Shown here: positions 25,736 through 35,128 of the stretch, one piece after another
Layout of the letters: each line of letters opens with the position of its first letter
How positions within the stretch are numbered: position 1 is the first letter of the stretch
Source: Emticicia aquatica
GTDB lineage: Bacteria; Bacteroidota; Bacteroidia; Cytophagales; Spirosomataceae
Direction of reading: 5' to 3'
NCBI RefSeq assembly: GCF_923079645.1
Contig: NZ_CAKLPY010000001.1
Coordinates: forward strand, 1,756,001 to 1,820,000
Length of the DNA stretch: 64,000 nt
Program-made: the position numbers and the translations under genes
Notes under the pieces: model-generated
The model's database searches: none
What the model was told of the DNA's origin: nothing
The model's input: the letters and a program-made list of their open reading frames with translations, nothing else

Positions 25736-25746
25736 TAGTCTTCTTA
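25711..25746. terminator. Hairpin spanning the ends of the sorting-domain gene and rho
   Basis: TAAGAAGATTATTAAGA and TCTTAATAGTCTTCTTA pair over 17 bases with one G-T wobble and a 2-base nominal loop. It covers both stop codons of the convergent genes, so the terminator is built into coding ends. Confidence 0.6.
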
Positions 25747-27477
25747 TCTATTCATTGTCAACAAAAACTCTTCATTATTACGAGTTCCTTTCATTTTATC
25801 CAACAAAAACTCCATAGTTTCCATTGGATTCATATCAGCCATGTACTTACGCAATAACCAAACTTTTTGAAGCGTATCTTTATCCATCAATAAATCTTCT
25901 CGACGAGTTCCAGAAGCCAAAATATCAATGGCAGGATATACTCGTTTATTAGATAATTTACGGTCAAGTTGAAGCTCCATGTTACCTGTTCCTTTAAATT
26001 CCTCAAAAATAACTTCATCCATTTTTGAACCTGTATCAATCAATGCTGTAGCAATAATAGTCAATGAACCACCATTTTCCACATTACGAGCTGCACCAAA
26101 GAAACGTTTTGGTTTGTGCAGGGCATTGGCATCAACACCACCTGAAAGAATTTTACCTGAAGAAGGAATGACCGTATTATAAGCACGAGCCAAACGTGTA
26201 ATCGAGTCAAGTAAAATTACAACGTCATGTCCACATTCTACTAAACGCTTTGCTTTTTCTAAAACAACACCAGAAACTTTTACATGACGGTCGGCTGTTT
26301 CATCAAAAGTAGAAGCAATAACCTCTGCACGCACACTACGCTGCATATCCGTTACTTCTTCTGGACGCTCATCAATTAACAAAATAATCAAATAAACTTC
26401 AGGATGATTACGAGTAATTGCATTGGCAATTTCTTTCAGCAAAACCGTTTTACCTGTTTTTGGTTGTGCCACAATCATTCCACGTTGACCTTTTCCGATT
26501 GGTGCAAATAAATCAAGTACTCGAGTAGAATAAATATCCGAACGGCTACTTAATTTGATTTGTTCTTCTGGAAAAAGAGGAGTTAAATATTCAAATGGAA
26601 TACGGTCCCGAATTTCTTCAGTTGTTTTTCCATTGACAGAAAGTACTCTTAATAATGCAAAATATTTTTCACCTTCTTTCGGTGGTCGGATAGCTCCTTT
26701 AACTGTATCGCCTGTTTTTAGTCCAAAAAGTTTAATTTGAGAAGGAGAAACATAAATATCATCTGGACTAGCCAAATAATTATAATCTGCCGAACGCAAG
26801 AAACCGTATCCACCTTCTTGCATAATTTCGAGTACGCCTTCATTTTCAATAATACCATCAAATTCTTTGATTAAATTATTGAACTGCTTTTTAATATCTT
26901 TTGTGTAAGTATCAACGTAGCGTTTATCTTCTTTTGGCTCAGGAATTTCAGGAATGATTTCGTCAGTCAACCTTGCAAATTCGCTCATTTCAGCATCAAT
27001 AGCTGCCAAATCAAAATCCGCTGGTTCTTCCAAATTCAAAACTGGTTCTTCATCACTTACATTCATATCTGTGAATGTTTCCTGACCTGAGTTTTGAGTT
27101 GGTTCTGATGACTGTTTATTTTCGTTTTTGGGGTGAACTTCATTTTTATGAGAACCTTTTTCTGAAGTTTGCACAGGCACAACTGTTGTAGTCGTTTCAA
27201 TTACTTTATTTTCAACCGGTTTTTCATCAGTTTTGGGCAATCTTTTACGTCCCTTCAATGTTTTATCGTCATTGAAAAGTGGCTTTTGTGGAATAATTGG
27301 TTCAGCTATTGCCACTTCTTTTGGTTTATTGAATAGGGAATCATTGGGTTGATGCTCCAAAATCTTTTCAATTAACTCAGTTTTGGACGCAGTTCTGACA
27401 TCTTTAATGCCTAACTCGATACAAATTTTCCTTAACTCCGAAAGAAGTTTAAGATTCAGTTCTTCTGATGTGTACAT
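25744..27477 (-). CDS. rho: Transcription termination factor Rho
   Basis: Hexameric RNA-dependent ATPase that ends transcription. The 577-residue protein has the SAP-like N-terminal Rho domain (1-45, [14 protein letters not shown]), a 150-residue low-complexity acidic and Ser/Thr-rich insert (about 50-200), the cold-shock RNA-binding domain (about 213-280, [24 protein letters not shown]), Walker A in VAQPKTGKT (about 336-344), [13 protein letters not shown] (Walker B region) and the Q/R loop region [13 protein letters not shown]. Such an N-terminal insert is usual in Bacteroidota Rho and lengthens it over the E. coli form (419 residues). A 313-base gap precedes the gene. Confidence 0.97.
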   Translation of the reverse strand: MYTSEELNLKLLSELRKICIELGIKDVRTASKTELIEKILEHQPNDSLFNKPKEVAIAEPIIPQKPLFNDDKTLKGRKRLPKTDEKPVENKVIETTTTVVPVQTSEKGSHKNEVHPKNENKQSSEPTQNSGQETFTDMNVSDEEPVLNLEEPADFDLAAIDAEMSEFARLTDEIIPEIPEPKEDKRYVDTYTKDIKKQFNNLIKEFDGIIENEGVLEIMQEGGYGFLRSADYNYLASPDDIYVSPSQIKLFGLKTGDTVKGAIRPPKEGEKYFALLRVLSVNGKTTEEIRDRIPFEYLTPLFPEEQIKLSSRSDIYSTRVLDLFAPIGKGQRGMIVAQPKTGKTVLLKEIANAITRNHPEVYLIILLIDERPEEVTDMQRSVRAEVIASTFDETADRHVKVSGVVLEKAKRLVECGHDVVILLDSITRLARAYNTVIPSSGKILSGGVDANALHKPKRFFGAARNVENGGSLTIIATALIDTGSKMDEVIFEEFKGTGNMELQLDRKLSNKRVYPAIDILASGTRREDLLMDKDTLQKVWLLRKYMADMNPMETMEFLLDKMKGTRNNEEFLLTMNR

Positions 27478-27790
27478 ACGAGAGAATTAACAAAACGTTA
27501 CTATGATAAGCGGTTAGATATTACTAGATGTATTACGGAAAAGACACTTCCAAGAATTCATAGAATTTATTCAAATACTCGGGGATTACTCGAAAAAAAC
27601 TGGAAATTTTGTTGGATACAATTGGCTGATTCAAAGATGCTTGATTCTGAGAACAAGTGAGCCGATTGAAGTGTTTCGATGGATTTGAATGCAATAATAT
27701 GACCTTTTATTTGTAAAAACAAATTTTTCAAGATTATTTCTATTAATTTTTATTAATCTTTATGAGATAAAATTGCGTTAAACGATAATA
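27478..27790. other. Rho leader and mscS 3' region without a gene
   Basis: No open frame of note. On the minus strand this is the 5' leader of rho. A weak hairpin ATTTGT-AAAA-ACAAAT (27709-27724) lies near the mscS end and may help terminate it. No TAnnTTTG box is seen for rho on the minus strand. A long leader fits autoregulation by Rho, but nothing direct shows it. Confidence 0.4.
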
Positions 27791-28921
27791 TCAATAATCG
27801 CTATCAATATTTTTATCATCAGTAATTCCAAAAAGTGTTGTTGTCGGTGTTGCCAATTCAACAGAATTTTCTTTTAAAATATTACCAATTAGATAATTCA
27901 TTTCCTCACGAATTGATTTACTTTCCCAATAATCGGGTGTTGAGGCAAAGAAAACAACTATTAAATTTACTGAATAATCTCCAATTTCGTCAAATTTAAC
28001 GTGACCTTCGTGTTCGGTAGTAAGTGCATGATTATCAAGTAATTGTTGAATATCTTGAATAACTTTTTTTATTTTTTCGATTGGCGTTTCAAGTTTTAAT
28101 CGAATAAAAAACTTATGCCTACGGTCTTTTCGCTCAGAAAGATTGTTTAACGTTTGTGAAACTAACATTTGATTGGGAACAATAATTAAACTCCCATCAA
28201 CATGGCGAATACGAGTACTTCGAAAGCCTACTTTCTCCACTTTTCCAACCATCTTATCTAATTCAATATCATCGCCAACGATAAATGGTTGCTCTGTAAA
28301 TAGCGTAAACGAAGCAAAAAGGTTTTCTAAAGTTGCCCGAGCCGCCAATGCCAATGCAACTCCACCAATTCCTAATCCTGTAATCAAACTTATTACATCT
28401 TGTCGAAAAACAAAGCCTAAAATCAAGAAAAAAGAGCAAAAAACAATCAGAGCAATAATAATATCTCGAAAAAAAGGCACTAAATGTTCGTCAGTTTTTG
28501 TCTCATTTTCTTCAGCTCTTTTCAGGAAAACCAAAGCAAAAAATTTCACTAAGCGAATAATAATCCATGTAATTGCAACAACAAATAACGTATCGAGCAA
28601 TTTATCTGCAAATTCACTTACTCTCATTTTTCCGAAAGGGATAATTCTCCATTTCCGTGGAAAAGTGATTTCATCGACAGCAGAGTAAATAATAAGTAAA
28701 GTAATGATAAATTCAACTGGGCGTCTTAATAAATCAACAAAATTAGCTGCGGGCACATTTTGTGTTTCCTGCTTGATTAGTCGATAAGCTATTCTACTAA
28801 CTAAAACAGAAAACATTCTTTTAAAAAACCAACCGATCAACAAAATTCCAAGAAACCAAAGCCAGTTTTCAAGTGAATTATTTAAAAATGTAGTTCTTAA
28901 AATTTTCTCAAATTTATTCAT
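27791..28921 (-). CDS. MscS-family mechanosensitive ion channel
   Basis: A 376-residue inner-membrane protein with four hydrophobic segments before the conserved pore helix and beta domain: ITGLGIGGVALALAARATLENLFASF, FTEQPFIVGDDIEL, GKVEKVGFRSTRIRHVDGSLIIVPNQML. It opens under membrane tension to release solutes in hypo-osmotic shock. The start codon overlaps the end of the yheT gene by 8 bases, so purN, yheT and mscS form one tight minus-strand operon although their jobs differ. Confidence 0.93.
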   Translation of the reverse strand: MNKFEKILRTTFLNNSLENWLWFLGILLIGWFFKRMFSVLVSRIAYRLIKQETQNVPAANFVDLLRRPVEFIITLLIIYSAVDEITFPRKWRIIPFGKMRVSEFADKLLDTLFVVAITWIIIRLVKFFALVFLKRAEENETKTDEHLVPFFRDIIIALIVFCSFFLILGFVFRQDVISLITGLGIGGVALALAARATLENLFASFTLFTEQPFIVGDDIELDKMVGKVEKVGFRSTRIRHVDGSLIIVPNQMLVSQTLNNLSERKDRRHKFFIRLKLETPIEKIKKVIQDIQQLLDNHALTTEHEGHVKFDEIGDYSVNLIVVFFASTPDYWESKSIREEMNYLIGNILKENSVELATPTTTLFGITDDKNIDSDY

Positions 28922-29912
28922 CTATCTTTATTGATTTTCGCTCATTTATAAATTCTATTACACGGCGTTCAACCCAAGTTTCATCAGAATTTGGCAACAT
29001 AAAACCAACATGACCACCAAATTTAAGTAATTGCAAGTACACGTTTGGATTATTTTCTGCTTCTCCCAAATTTAGACATTCGGGCGATAAAAACGGGTCA
29101 TTAATCGCCTGAATGATTAAAGTAGGAACAGTTATCGTATTTAAGAAAGGTTTTGCAGCCGCTTTTTGGTAAAAATCATGGGCATTTTGAAATCCAAACA
29201 TTCGAGCGGTATAACGGTTATCAAACTGCTCAAAGTTTTTGATTTGTTTATATCCTTCATAACTAACTAAATTATTATTCGGGTGTTGAGCAGATTTTTC
29301 CTTAATTTTTTTTCCTAATTTATTGATAAATCGTTTCATGTAAAACCTTCGGCCTGGTTTGTATAATTCATAAACCGACGTATGTAAATCAAGAGGAACA
29401 GAAACCGCAACGCCAAATTTAACTTGGCTTGGTAAACTTTCAGGATGCTGCCCCAACAAGCGAACTGTCATACTCCCGCCCATACTAAAACCAACCAAAA
29501 CGACTTCGTCGTACTGTTTTTTTTCGATGGCATAATTTACCACAAAGCGAATATCATCTACATCGCCATGATGATAAAATCTCGGCAATCGGTTCATTTC
29601 TCCACTACAACTTCTGCAATTCCAGCCCAAGCCGTCATATCCGTTGTCGTTGAACTTTTTTACCATGCCCGTAACATAGTGACGAGTTGAATCTCCTTCT
29701 AAACCATGCGTAACAATTAGTAATTTTTTGCTTCGCGTATGTCCAACAAACGACCAATCCAAATCTAAGAAATCACCATCTTGTAGTTCAACTCTTTCAC
29801 GTTTGTAATTAACAGGTATTTTACGAAAAAGACTTGGATAAATTGTCTGAATATGGGCATTAAACTGCCATTTTGGTGGCAAATAATCTGAGTTTTTAGG
29901 CAAAACTGGCAT
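28914..29912 (-). CDS. YheT-family alpha/beta hydrolase
   Basis: A 332-residue cytoplasmic hydrolase with the YheT/ABHD1-3 pattern: FNAHIQTIYPSLFR at the N-terminus, THGLEGDSTRHY, the NCRSCSGEMNR segment, nucleophile elbow GFSMGGS, TLIIQAINDPFLSPE (Asp) and GGHVGFM (His). Substrate unknown; relatives act on esters or phospholipids. It starts immediately at the purN stop and overlaps mscS. Confidence 0.9.
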   Translation of the reverse strand: MPVLPKNSDYLPPKWQFNAHIQTIYPSLFRKIPVNYKRERVELQDGDFLDLDWSFVGHTRSKKLLIVTHGLEGDSTRHYVTGMVKKFNDNGYDGLGWNCRSCSGEMNRLPRFYHHGDVDDIRFVVNYAIEKKQYDEVVLVGFSMGGSMTVRLLGQHPESLPSQVKFGVAVSVPLDLHTSVYELYKPGRRFYMKRFINKLGKKIKEKSAQHPNNNLVSYEGYKQIKNFEQFDNRYTARMFGFQNAHDFYQKAAAKPFLNTITVPTLIIQAINDPFLSPECLNLGEAENNPNVYLQLLKFGGHVGFMLPNSDETWVERRVIEFINERKSIKIDE

Positions 29913-30476
29913 TTATTGAATAACTTTTTGAATAACTTCTGGAAAATATTTATGTTCAAGGGCTTGTACTTTAAAAGCCACATCTTCAGGCGAATCGCTT
30001 GGAATAACATCACATTTTGCTTGAAAAATAACTTTTCCTTCATCATAATGTTCGTTTACATAATGAATCGTAATTCCCGATTCTTTTTCACCAGCCGCTA
30101 CAACTGCTTCATGCACAAAATGCCCCCACATGCCTTTCCCTCCATATTTTGGCAATAAAGCAGGATGAATATTAATGATTTTATTTGGAAATGCTTTTAC
30201 CAAGTTTTCTGGTATCAACCACAAAAAACCAGCCAAAATAATCAAATCTATTTGTTGTTTTTGTAGCAATTCAACAATTTTATCAGTTTTTGTAAATGTC
30301 TTTTTATCAAACAAAATAGTTGGAACTCCAAGCCTTCTTCCACGTTCAATCACTCCCGCTGTTGGATTGTTTGAAAGAAAAAACTCAATACTAACCGATT
30401 TATTCTCGGCAAAAAATGTAGTTAACCTTTCGGCATTACTTCCCGAACCAGAAGCAAAAATTGCAATTCGTGTCAT
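29913..30476 (-). CDS. purN: Phosphoribosylglycinamide formyltransferase PurN
   Basis: Transfers a formyl group from 10-formyl-tetrahydrofolate to GAR in purine synthesis. The 187-residue protein has IAIFASGSGSNAERL, LAGFLWLIPENLV, the catalytic Asn and His in NIHPALLPKYGGKGMWG, and GITIHYVNEHYDEG with the catalytic Asp. The initial ATG and length are as in the family. First gene of the purN-yheT-mscS run. Confidence 0.95.
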   Translation of the reverse strand: MTRIAIFASGSGSNAERLTTFFAENKSVSIEFFLSNNPTAGVIERGRRLGVPTILFDKKTFTKTDKIVELLQKQQIDLIILAGFLWLIPENLVKAFPNKIINIHPALLPKYGGKGMWGHFVHEAVVAAGEKESGITIHYVNEHYDEGKVIFQAKCDVIPSDSPEDVAFKVQALEHKYFPEVIQKVIQ

Positions 30477-30597
30477 TTATTAGGAATTCGGATATAAAAT
30501 CATAAAAACTAATTTCATTTTCAATGATTCTAAATCCTATGATTAATTTGATGCGAATCACGTCATTTTTTTTCAAAAACCAAATTACGGACAATAA

Positions 30598-30628
30598 AAA
30601 AGTCTCTGAAATAAATCCAGAGACTTTT
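30598..30628 (-). terminator. Terminator downstream of the HhH protein gene
   Basis: AAAAGTCTCTG and CAGAGACTTTT form an 11-base stem with a 9-base loop; on the minus strand it ends in a U-run. It separates the HhH gene from purN. Confidence 0.75.
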
Positions 30629-30682
30629 AAACGATGAAACTCTAATTCAGTACGATTTAATGATTTTTTTTGAAAATTTACA

Positions 30683-31237
30683 TTAGGCTTTCCCTTTGTA
30701 TAATTCATCTTGCCATTTTTTTAATTCATCCCATTTTCCATCACGAGCCAACGCCGCTTGGTCAGCCCAAGTTGCTGGATTATGAATCTGGAAACGTGGC
30801 CCTGCCGCATCAAGAATCTCTTTCATTCGAGCGGCAGTTGTGTTCGATAATTCTGCAAAAGTATAAATACCTGCTTTATTAAATAATTCTTCGATTTTAG
30901 GACCAATTCCTTCAACAATTTTCAAATCATCTTTTTTAGTAGGAGCCGCCGCAACTCCCAATCCGCTAGCCGCGATTCCACCAGCAACTACACCTGTTGC
31001 TACATTTGGTGAGTTTTCGACATTTGTTGCAACCGAAACTTTAGTTTTTCGGCAAGATTCTAGCTCGCCTTCCAAAAAGTTGATTCTATCTTGTAGTTCA
31101 AAATTATGCTCTTTTAAATTTTCAATCTGACGATTTAACCCCCACCAAAGCAATAAAGAAAGTAGCAACAATGGAAGAAACCAAAAAAGAAATATATCCC
31201 AAGGGAAGTTCGTAAATAAGCATTTTAAATTTTCCAT
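30683..31237 (-). CDS. Membrane-anchored coiled-coil and helix-hairpin-helix protein
   Basis: A 184-residue protein. One transmembrane helix (about 12-32, rich in Leu and Trp) is followed by a short coiled coil (IENLKEHNFELQDRINFLEGELE), an Ala/Gly-rich linker and a C-terminal HhH-type domain (DDLKIVEGIGPKIEELFNKAGIYTFAELSNT, then FQIHNPATWADQAALARDGKWDELKKWQDEL). The IEGIGPK-type motif usually contacts nucleic acid or protein. Similar domains end several Bacteroidota ribosomal and membrane proteins. It lies 51 bases after the OmpA-like gene on the same strand; the pair may act together at the envelope. Confidence 0.72.
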   Translation of the reverse strand: MENLKCLFTNFPWDIFLFWFLPLLLLSLLLWWGLNRQIENLKEHNFELQDRINFLEGELESCRKTKVSVATNVENSPNVATGVVAGGIAASGLGVAAAPTKKDDLKIVEGIGPKIEELFNKAGIYTFAELSNTTAARMKEILDAAGPRFQIHNPATWADQAALARDGKWDELKKWQDELYKGKA

Positions 31238-31288
31238 GATACTTTATTTTTTAATGTTTTTAGACTTCTTAAAGTTAAATTTTTGCAA

Positions 31289-31828
31289 CTATTTCAAACG
31301 AATTGTACTTCGACGATTCTTTGATTTGCCTTCTGGCGTATCGTTTGGAGCAAGGGGTTCATTTTCTCCTTTTCCTTCCGTTACAATTTGGGAAGCCTTG
31401 AAGCCTTCTTTCACTAAAAAAGATTGCGTTTGTTTCGCACGATTTTCAGAAAGTCGTTGGTTTAATTCTTCCGAACCATCACTATCGGTATGGCCTGTAA
31501 TCAAGAGTTGTTTATCAGGGTATTTTTCAAAATATTTCTTTGCAATCGTTAAAAAAGAATCGACTTCGGCTGTTTTATCAATACCCGATTGGTTCACTGC
31601 AAAATAAACATCAAGTGGTTTAAAGACAATTTGTTCTTCGGGCGTAATTTTTTTTATGGTATCGGCCAATGTCGCTTCAGGAGTTGAGACTACCGTTGAG
31701 TTAGTTGAATCGGCGAGTGTTACTACTGCCAACTCTTCAGTGCAAAAAGGCTTGCGTTTACAATTCCAGAACCAACTGTATGCCAATGACCAAAGTAGAA
31801 TCAGAAGGAATAATAATAATCTGTTCAT
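31289..31828 (-). CDS. OmpA-family peptidoglycan-binding protein
   Basis: A 179-residue protein with an N-terminal hydrophobic helix, CKRKPFC, a linker and a C-terminal OmpA-like domain: VYFAVNQSGIDKTAEVDSFLTIAKKYFEKYPDKQLLITGHTDSDGSEELNQRLSENRAKQTQSFLVKEG and NRRSTIRLK. The TGHTDSDG and LSENRA motifs bind diaminopimelate of the peptidoglycan. The ATG at 31828 gives a normal signal/anchor; the upstream frame only adds a second hydrophobic stretch. Transcribed before the HhH protein. Confidence 0.9.
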   Translation of the reverse strand: MNRLLLFLLILLWSLAYSWFWNCKRKPFCTEELAVVTLADSTNSTVVSTPEATLADTIKKITPEEQIVFKPLDVYFAVNQSGIDKTAEVDSFLTIAKKYFEKYPDKQLLITGHTDSDGSEELNQRLSENRAKQTQSFLVKEGFKASQIVTEGKGENEPLAPNDTPEGKSKNRRSTIRLK

Positions 31829-32011
31829 TGTTTGACTTGTTTGAGGTTTGGGAAAATGAAAGTTTATAGCTTTCGATGCGAAAAGTAATAAAAAGTAACT
31901 AAAAAACAATTATTTTTTTAGTTTTCTATCATTAAATTACACAAAATTGAACAAACGATTTATAAAAAATATTATTTCAATGATTGCTTTTAATAAGTGT
32001 TCTAAAAAGCC

Positions 32012-32019
32012 TAAATTTG
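32012..32019 (+). promoter_or_regulatory. Candidate -7 box for thrB
   Basis: TAAATTTG fits TAnnTTTG, 41 bases before the thrB ATG. A TTG lies 25 bases upstream, slightly too far. Confidence 0.35.
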
Positions 32020-32059
32020 GGTTTATATTACCAAAGAAAACATACCCCTATTATTGTTA

Positions 32060-32989
32060 ATGGAATCAATCAAAGTTTTTGCCCCCGCTACTGTAGCCAA
32101 TGTTGCCTGTGGATTTGATATTTTCGGTTTTGCAGTTGATGCTCCAGGCGATGAAGTAATTGTTCGTAAACGCAATGACAATCAAATAATAATTACAAAT
32201 ATTACTGGCGAAGAAGGTAAATTAACCTACGACGTTTCAAAAAATGCAGTAACAGTTCCGATTATAAAATACCTTCAAAAACTCGGTGTAACTCAAGGTT
32301 TTGAAATAGAATTACATAAAAAAATGCCACTTGGAAGTGGTCTAGGAAGCAGTTCGGCTAGTTCAGTTGCTGGTGTTTTTGCAGCCAATGAATTATTGGG
32401 TAAACCATTAATTGCCAAAGAATTACTACCATTTTCGATGGAAGGCGAACGCATAGCATGTGGCTCGGCTCATGCAGATAATGTGGCTCCTGCTCTTTTA
32501 GGTGGTTTTGTGGTTGTAAGAAGTTATCAACCCTTAGATGTATTCAAAGTTACTACTCCTGACGAACTATACGTAACAATCGTTCACCCCGATATAGAAG
32601 TAAATACCAAAGATGCTCGCCATATTTTACGCAATGAGGTTTCTATGAAAAATACAATTGCTCAAATGGGCAATGTCGCAGGCATGATTGCTGGCTTAAT
32701 GCAAGCCGATTATAACCTTATTGCCAGTTCAATGGTTGATTTTATTATCGAGCCTGTACGTGCAATTTTGATTCCCGAATTTTGGGAAGTAAAAAATGCA
32801 GCTTTAGAAGCTGGGGCTTTGGGTTGCAGTATTTCGGGAGCTGGCCCATCTATTTTTGCGTTTAGTAAAGGAAAAGAAACCGCTGAAAAAGTTGCCATCG
32901 CTATGAAAAATAGCTTTGAAAAAGTCGGCATTCACGGTGATGCTTACGTTTCAGGAATTAATCAACAAGGTCCAAAAGTTATCGGATAA
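32060..32989 (+). CDS. thrB: Homoserine kinase
   Basis: Phosphorylates homoserine in the threonine branch. The 309-residue GHMP kinase has the N-terminal motif PATVANVACGFDIFGFA, the ATP-binding LGSGLGSSSASSVAG, GSAHADNVAPALLGGFV and the C-terminal SGAGPSIFAFS. The ATG at 32060 is preferred over a TTG at 32054. It follows thrA in pathway order but is separated from it by 22 kb. The next gene on the same strand is an SDR 84 bases away. Confidence 0.96.
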   Translation: MESIKVFAPATVANVACGFDIFGFAVDAPGDEVIVRKRNDNQIIITNITGEEGKLTYDVSKNAVTVPIIKYLQKLGVTQGFEIELHKKMPLGSGLGSSSASSVAGVFAANELLGKPLIAKELLPFSMEGERIACGSAHADNVAPALLGGFVVVRSYQPLDVFKVTTPDELYVTIVHPDIEVNTKDARHILRNEVSMKNTIAQMGNVAGMIAGLMQADYNLIASSMVDFIIEPVRAILIPEFWEVKNAALEAGALGCSISGAGPSIFAFSKGKETAEKVAIAMKNSFEKVGIHGDAYVSGINQQGPKVIG

Positions 32990-33073
32990 TAAATTGAAAA
33001 GTTCGAATGCAAATTTTATAGAAAATAATCGTAAGAATTTTTCATTAATACAATCACATTTTACAGCAAAGAA

Positions 33074-33826
33074 ATGAGCAGAATCGCCCTTATTACAGGA
33101 GCAACATCAGGCATTGGAAAAGCAACAGCGGAAGCTTTTGCAAATAACGGAATTGATTTAATTTTGTGTGGTCGTCGTCAAGAAATTCTGAACGAATTAG
33201 AAGCTTATTTTTCATCAAAAGTAAAAGTAACAACATTGACTTTTGATGTTAGAAATAAAGCCAATGTTTTGGTAGCAATTGGCACTTTGACTGAAGAATG
33301 GAAAAATATTGATATTTTGGTCAATAATGCAGGTAATGCTCATGGTTTATCGCCAATTCAAGATGGTGAACTAGACGATTGGGATGCCATGATTGATGGA
33401 AACGTGAAAGGATTATTATACGTATCAAAAGCTGTAATGCCAATAATGGTAGAACGAAAAACTGGTCATATCATCAATTTAAGTTCGGTTGCTGGCAAAC
33501 AAACTTATGCCAATGGTGCTGTATATTGTGCTTCAAAGTCGGCCGTAGAAGCAATCAGTGAAGGCATGAGGTATGACCTAACACAACACGGAATTAAAAT
33601 CACTAATATAGCTCCTGGTGCAGTTGAAACCGACTTCTCAATGGTTCGTTTTAAAGGCGATGCCGAACGAGCAAAAAAGGTTTATGAAGGTTTTGAGCCA
33701 ATTCAACCCGAAGACGTTGCCGATGCCATTTTATATGCAATAAATACTCCCGCAAGAGTTACAATTGCTGATATTGTGCTTTATGCAAAAGCCCAAGCGG
33801 CACCGACGGTAATTTTCCGTAAATAA
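33074..33826 (+). CDS. SDR family oxidoreductase (YdfG-like)
   Basis: A 250-residue classical short-chain dehydrogenase: TGATSGIGKAT (9-19), LVNNAGNAHG, Ser138, Tyr151 and Lys155 (YCASK). The profile (GELDDWDAMIDGNVKGLL, APGAVETDFSMVRFKGD, VTIADIVLYAKAQ) matches the YdfG group, which oxidises L-allo-threonine, L-serine and 3-hydroxy acids with NADP. It lies seven bases from the primase-like gene and after thrB; a link to threonine metabolism is possible but unproven. Confidence 0.88.
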   Translation: MSRIALITGATSGIGKATAEAFANNGIDLILCGRRQEILNELEAYFSSKVKVTTLTFDVRNKANVLVAIGTLTEEWKNIDILVNNAGNAHGLSPIQDGELDDWDAMIDGNVKGLLYVSKAVMPIMVERKTGHIINLSSVAGKQTYANGAVYCASKSAVEAISEGMRYDLTQHGIKITNIAPGAVETDFSMVRFKGDAERAKKVYEGFEPIQPEDVADAILYAINTPARVTIADIVLYAKAQAAPTVIFRK

Positions 33827-33833
33827 TATTTCA

Positions 33834-34877
33834 ATGGATAATCTGCTTCAACGAGTAAAGGAAATTGATATTCGACAAGTTGCCCGTGATTTGGGTTTTG
33901 ACATCGTTCAAAGTCGCCGAATGGTTTGTCCTTTTCACGTTGAAGATTCTCCTTCGATGGTCTTTTATCCTCCTCCACAAAATGAATTTCATTGTTTTGG
34001 CTGCGGAAAACACGGTGATGTCATTAATCTTTACGCTGATACTTGTCAAATAGATTTTAAAACGGCTCTTGAAGAATTAGGAACTCGCTACATTCCATCT
34101 TATGATGGCGTAAGGAATAAAAAAAATCGCAAAATTGATACCAAAAGTATTTATTCTCGTAAACCTCTTGAAGAGAAAACCTACGATTTTAAGCCAATTT
34201 ACCATGAAATCTACGAAAATTTTCGACAATTTTGTTTGACCCAACCTCCAACCGAATCAGCAAGAAAAGCAGCCGAATATCTCCGAGGTCGAGGAATTGA
34301 CGATTGGACGATTAGATATTTTAAGCTTTTTGTAATAAAAAATTATGGTTTGACTAATGATTTTTTAAAAACAAATTACTCAATCGAAGACCTTAAAGGT
34401 TGCGGTATTATGAACGAAAAAGGCAATTTAGTTTTCTTCGTGCATCCAATTATTATTCCTTATTATCAAGATGGTCGAATTAACTATTTGCAAGGTAGAA
34501 GTATAGGAAATCCACCTGAAGGAGCGAGCAAATATCAATTTCTTTCGGGTGTTCCTCGTTCAATTTTCAATATTGATTCCATCAAAAAACTTCGCCAAAG
34601 TACAGATATTTATTTGACAGAAGGAGCATTTGACTGCATGACTTTGGTAAAAAATGGCATGATGGCTGTCAGTTTAGGAAGTGCAAAGATATTCAAGAAA
34701 GAATGGATAAAATACTTCAAAAAATACAAAGTTTGGGTCAGTTTCGATAACGATTCAGCAGGCATGAAAGGAGCTGATGATTTGGTTGAAGAATTAATTA
34801 ATGCAGGAATTCTTGCCGAAAAACGAGATTGGAATAAAGGTTTTAAAGATATTAATGAATATTTTGGGCAGATATAA
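33834..34877 (+). CDS. Compact primase-like protein: CHC2 zinc finger plus TOPRIM
   Basis: A 347-residue protein. Residues 1-75 form a CHC2 zinc finger (Cys32, His35, Cys54, Cys57; CPFH and CFGC). Residues about 200-250 resemble a shortened DnaG core (IIIPYYQDGRINYLQGR, SKYQFLSG, RSIFNID). Residues 258-335 are a TOPRIM domain with Glu263 (LTEGAFD) and DND at 305-307 (SFDNDSAGMKGADD). The DnaG C-terminal helicase-binding domain is absent and the length is about half of DnaG. Such short primases are typical of phages, plasmids and integrative elements, yet no element genes are nearby. It starts seven bases after the SDR stop. Confidence 0.85.
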   Translation: MDNLLQRVKEIDIRQVARDLGFDIVQSRRMVCPFHVEDSPSMVFYPPPQNEFHCFGCGKHGDVINLYADTCQIDFKTALEELGTRYIPSYDGVRNKKNRKIDTKSIYSRKPLEEKTYDFKPIYHEIYENFRQFCLTQPPTESARKAAEYLRGRGIDDWTIRYFKLFVIKNYGLTNDFLKTNYSIEDLKGCGIMNEKGNLVFFVHPIIIPYYQDGRINYLQGRSIGNPPEGASKYQFLSGVPRSIFNIDSIKKLRQSTDIYLTEGAFDCMTLVKNGMMAVSLGSAKIFKKEWIKYFKKYKVWVSFDNDSAGMKGADDLVEELINAGILAEKRDWNKGFKDINEYFGQI

Positions 34878-34934
34878 GCATCAAAATTTTGAACCACTTC
34901 CGCTAAAAGCTTCTACAAATTCTTCCACAAAATC

Positions 34935-34965
34935 TTGTTTTCTAACAAATCGTGCTTCATCTTTG
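34935..34965 (+). promoter_or_regulatory. Promoter of the SAM-riboswitch operon
   Basis: TTG (34935-34937), 20 bases, then CATCTTTG, one base off TAnnTTTG. The spacing suits the Bacteroidota promoter. The expected start point would be about 30 bases before the riboswitch. Confidence 0.45.
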
Positions 34966-34998
34966 CATTATCAATTCAATTATCCTACTTCAGTAGCT

Positions 34999-35128
34999 GA
35001 TTGGTTGATTTATACAGACGAGGGGAGAGAATAGGCTCTATGAACCTCGGGCAACCTGTCCCGCTGCTAGCGATAAGGTGCCAACACCTACCGAAATGGT
35101 CAATGCCATTCGGACTTATAAACCAATC
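34999..35128 (+). promoter_or_regulatory. SAM-I riboswitch (S-box) upstream of DUF1905-metX
   Basis: All core elements of the SAM-I aptamer are readable: the GAGG...CCTC helix P2 with its internal loop (35020-35048), the ATGAACC/GGGCAACC core at 35040-35056, AAGGTGCCAACACCT (35076-35089), P4, and closing P1 TTTATA (35009-35014) with TATAAA (35117-35122), extended outward by GATTGGTT (34999) with AACCAATC (35121). It binds S-adenosylmethionine and normally switches methionine genes off when SAM is plentiful. It lies between the primase-like gene and DUF1905, with metX just beyond, so the ligand fits the operon. Confidence 0.9.

Noticed and set aside
27709..27724. ATTTGT-N4-ACAAAT in the rho-mscS gap, identical in arms to the sdpR palindrome
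   Set aside because: The region is very AT-rich and there is no matching promoter; probably chance or a weak mscS terminator.
28173..28688. A 171-residue ORF antisense to mscS
   Set aside because: Composition is Lys/Asn/Ile-biased, as expected for the complement of a membrane protein.
34801..35034. A 77-residue ORF crossing the riboswitch
   Set aside because: It overlaps the primase-like gene and the aptamer, and its sequence has no family pattern.
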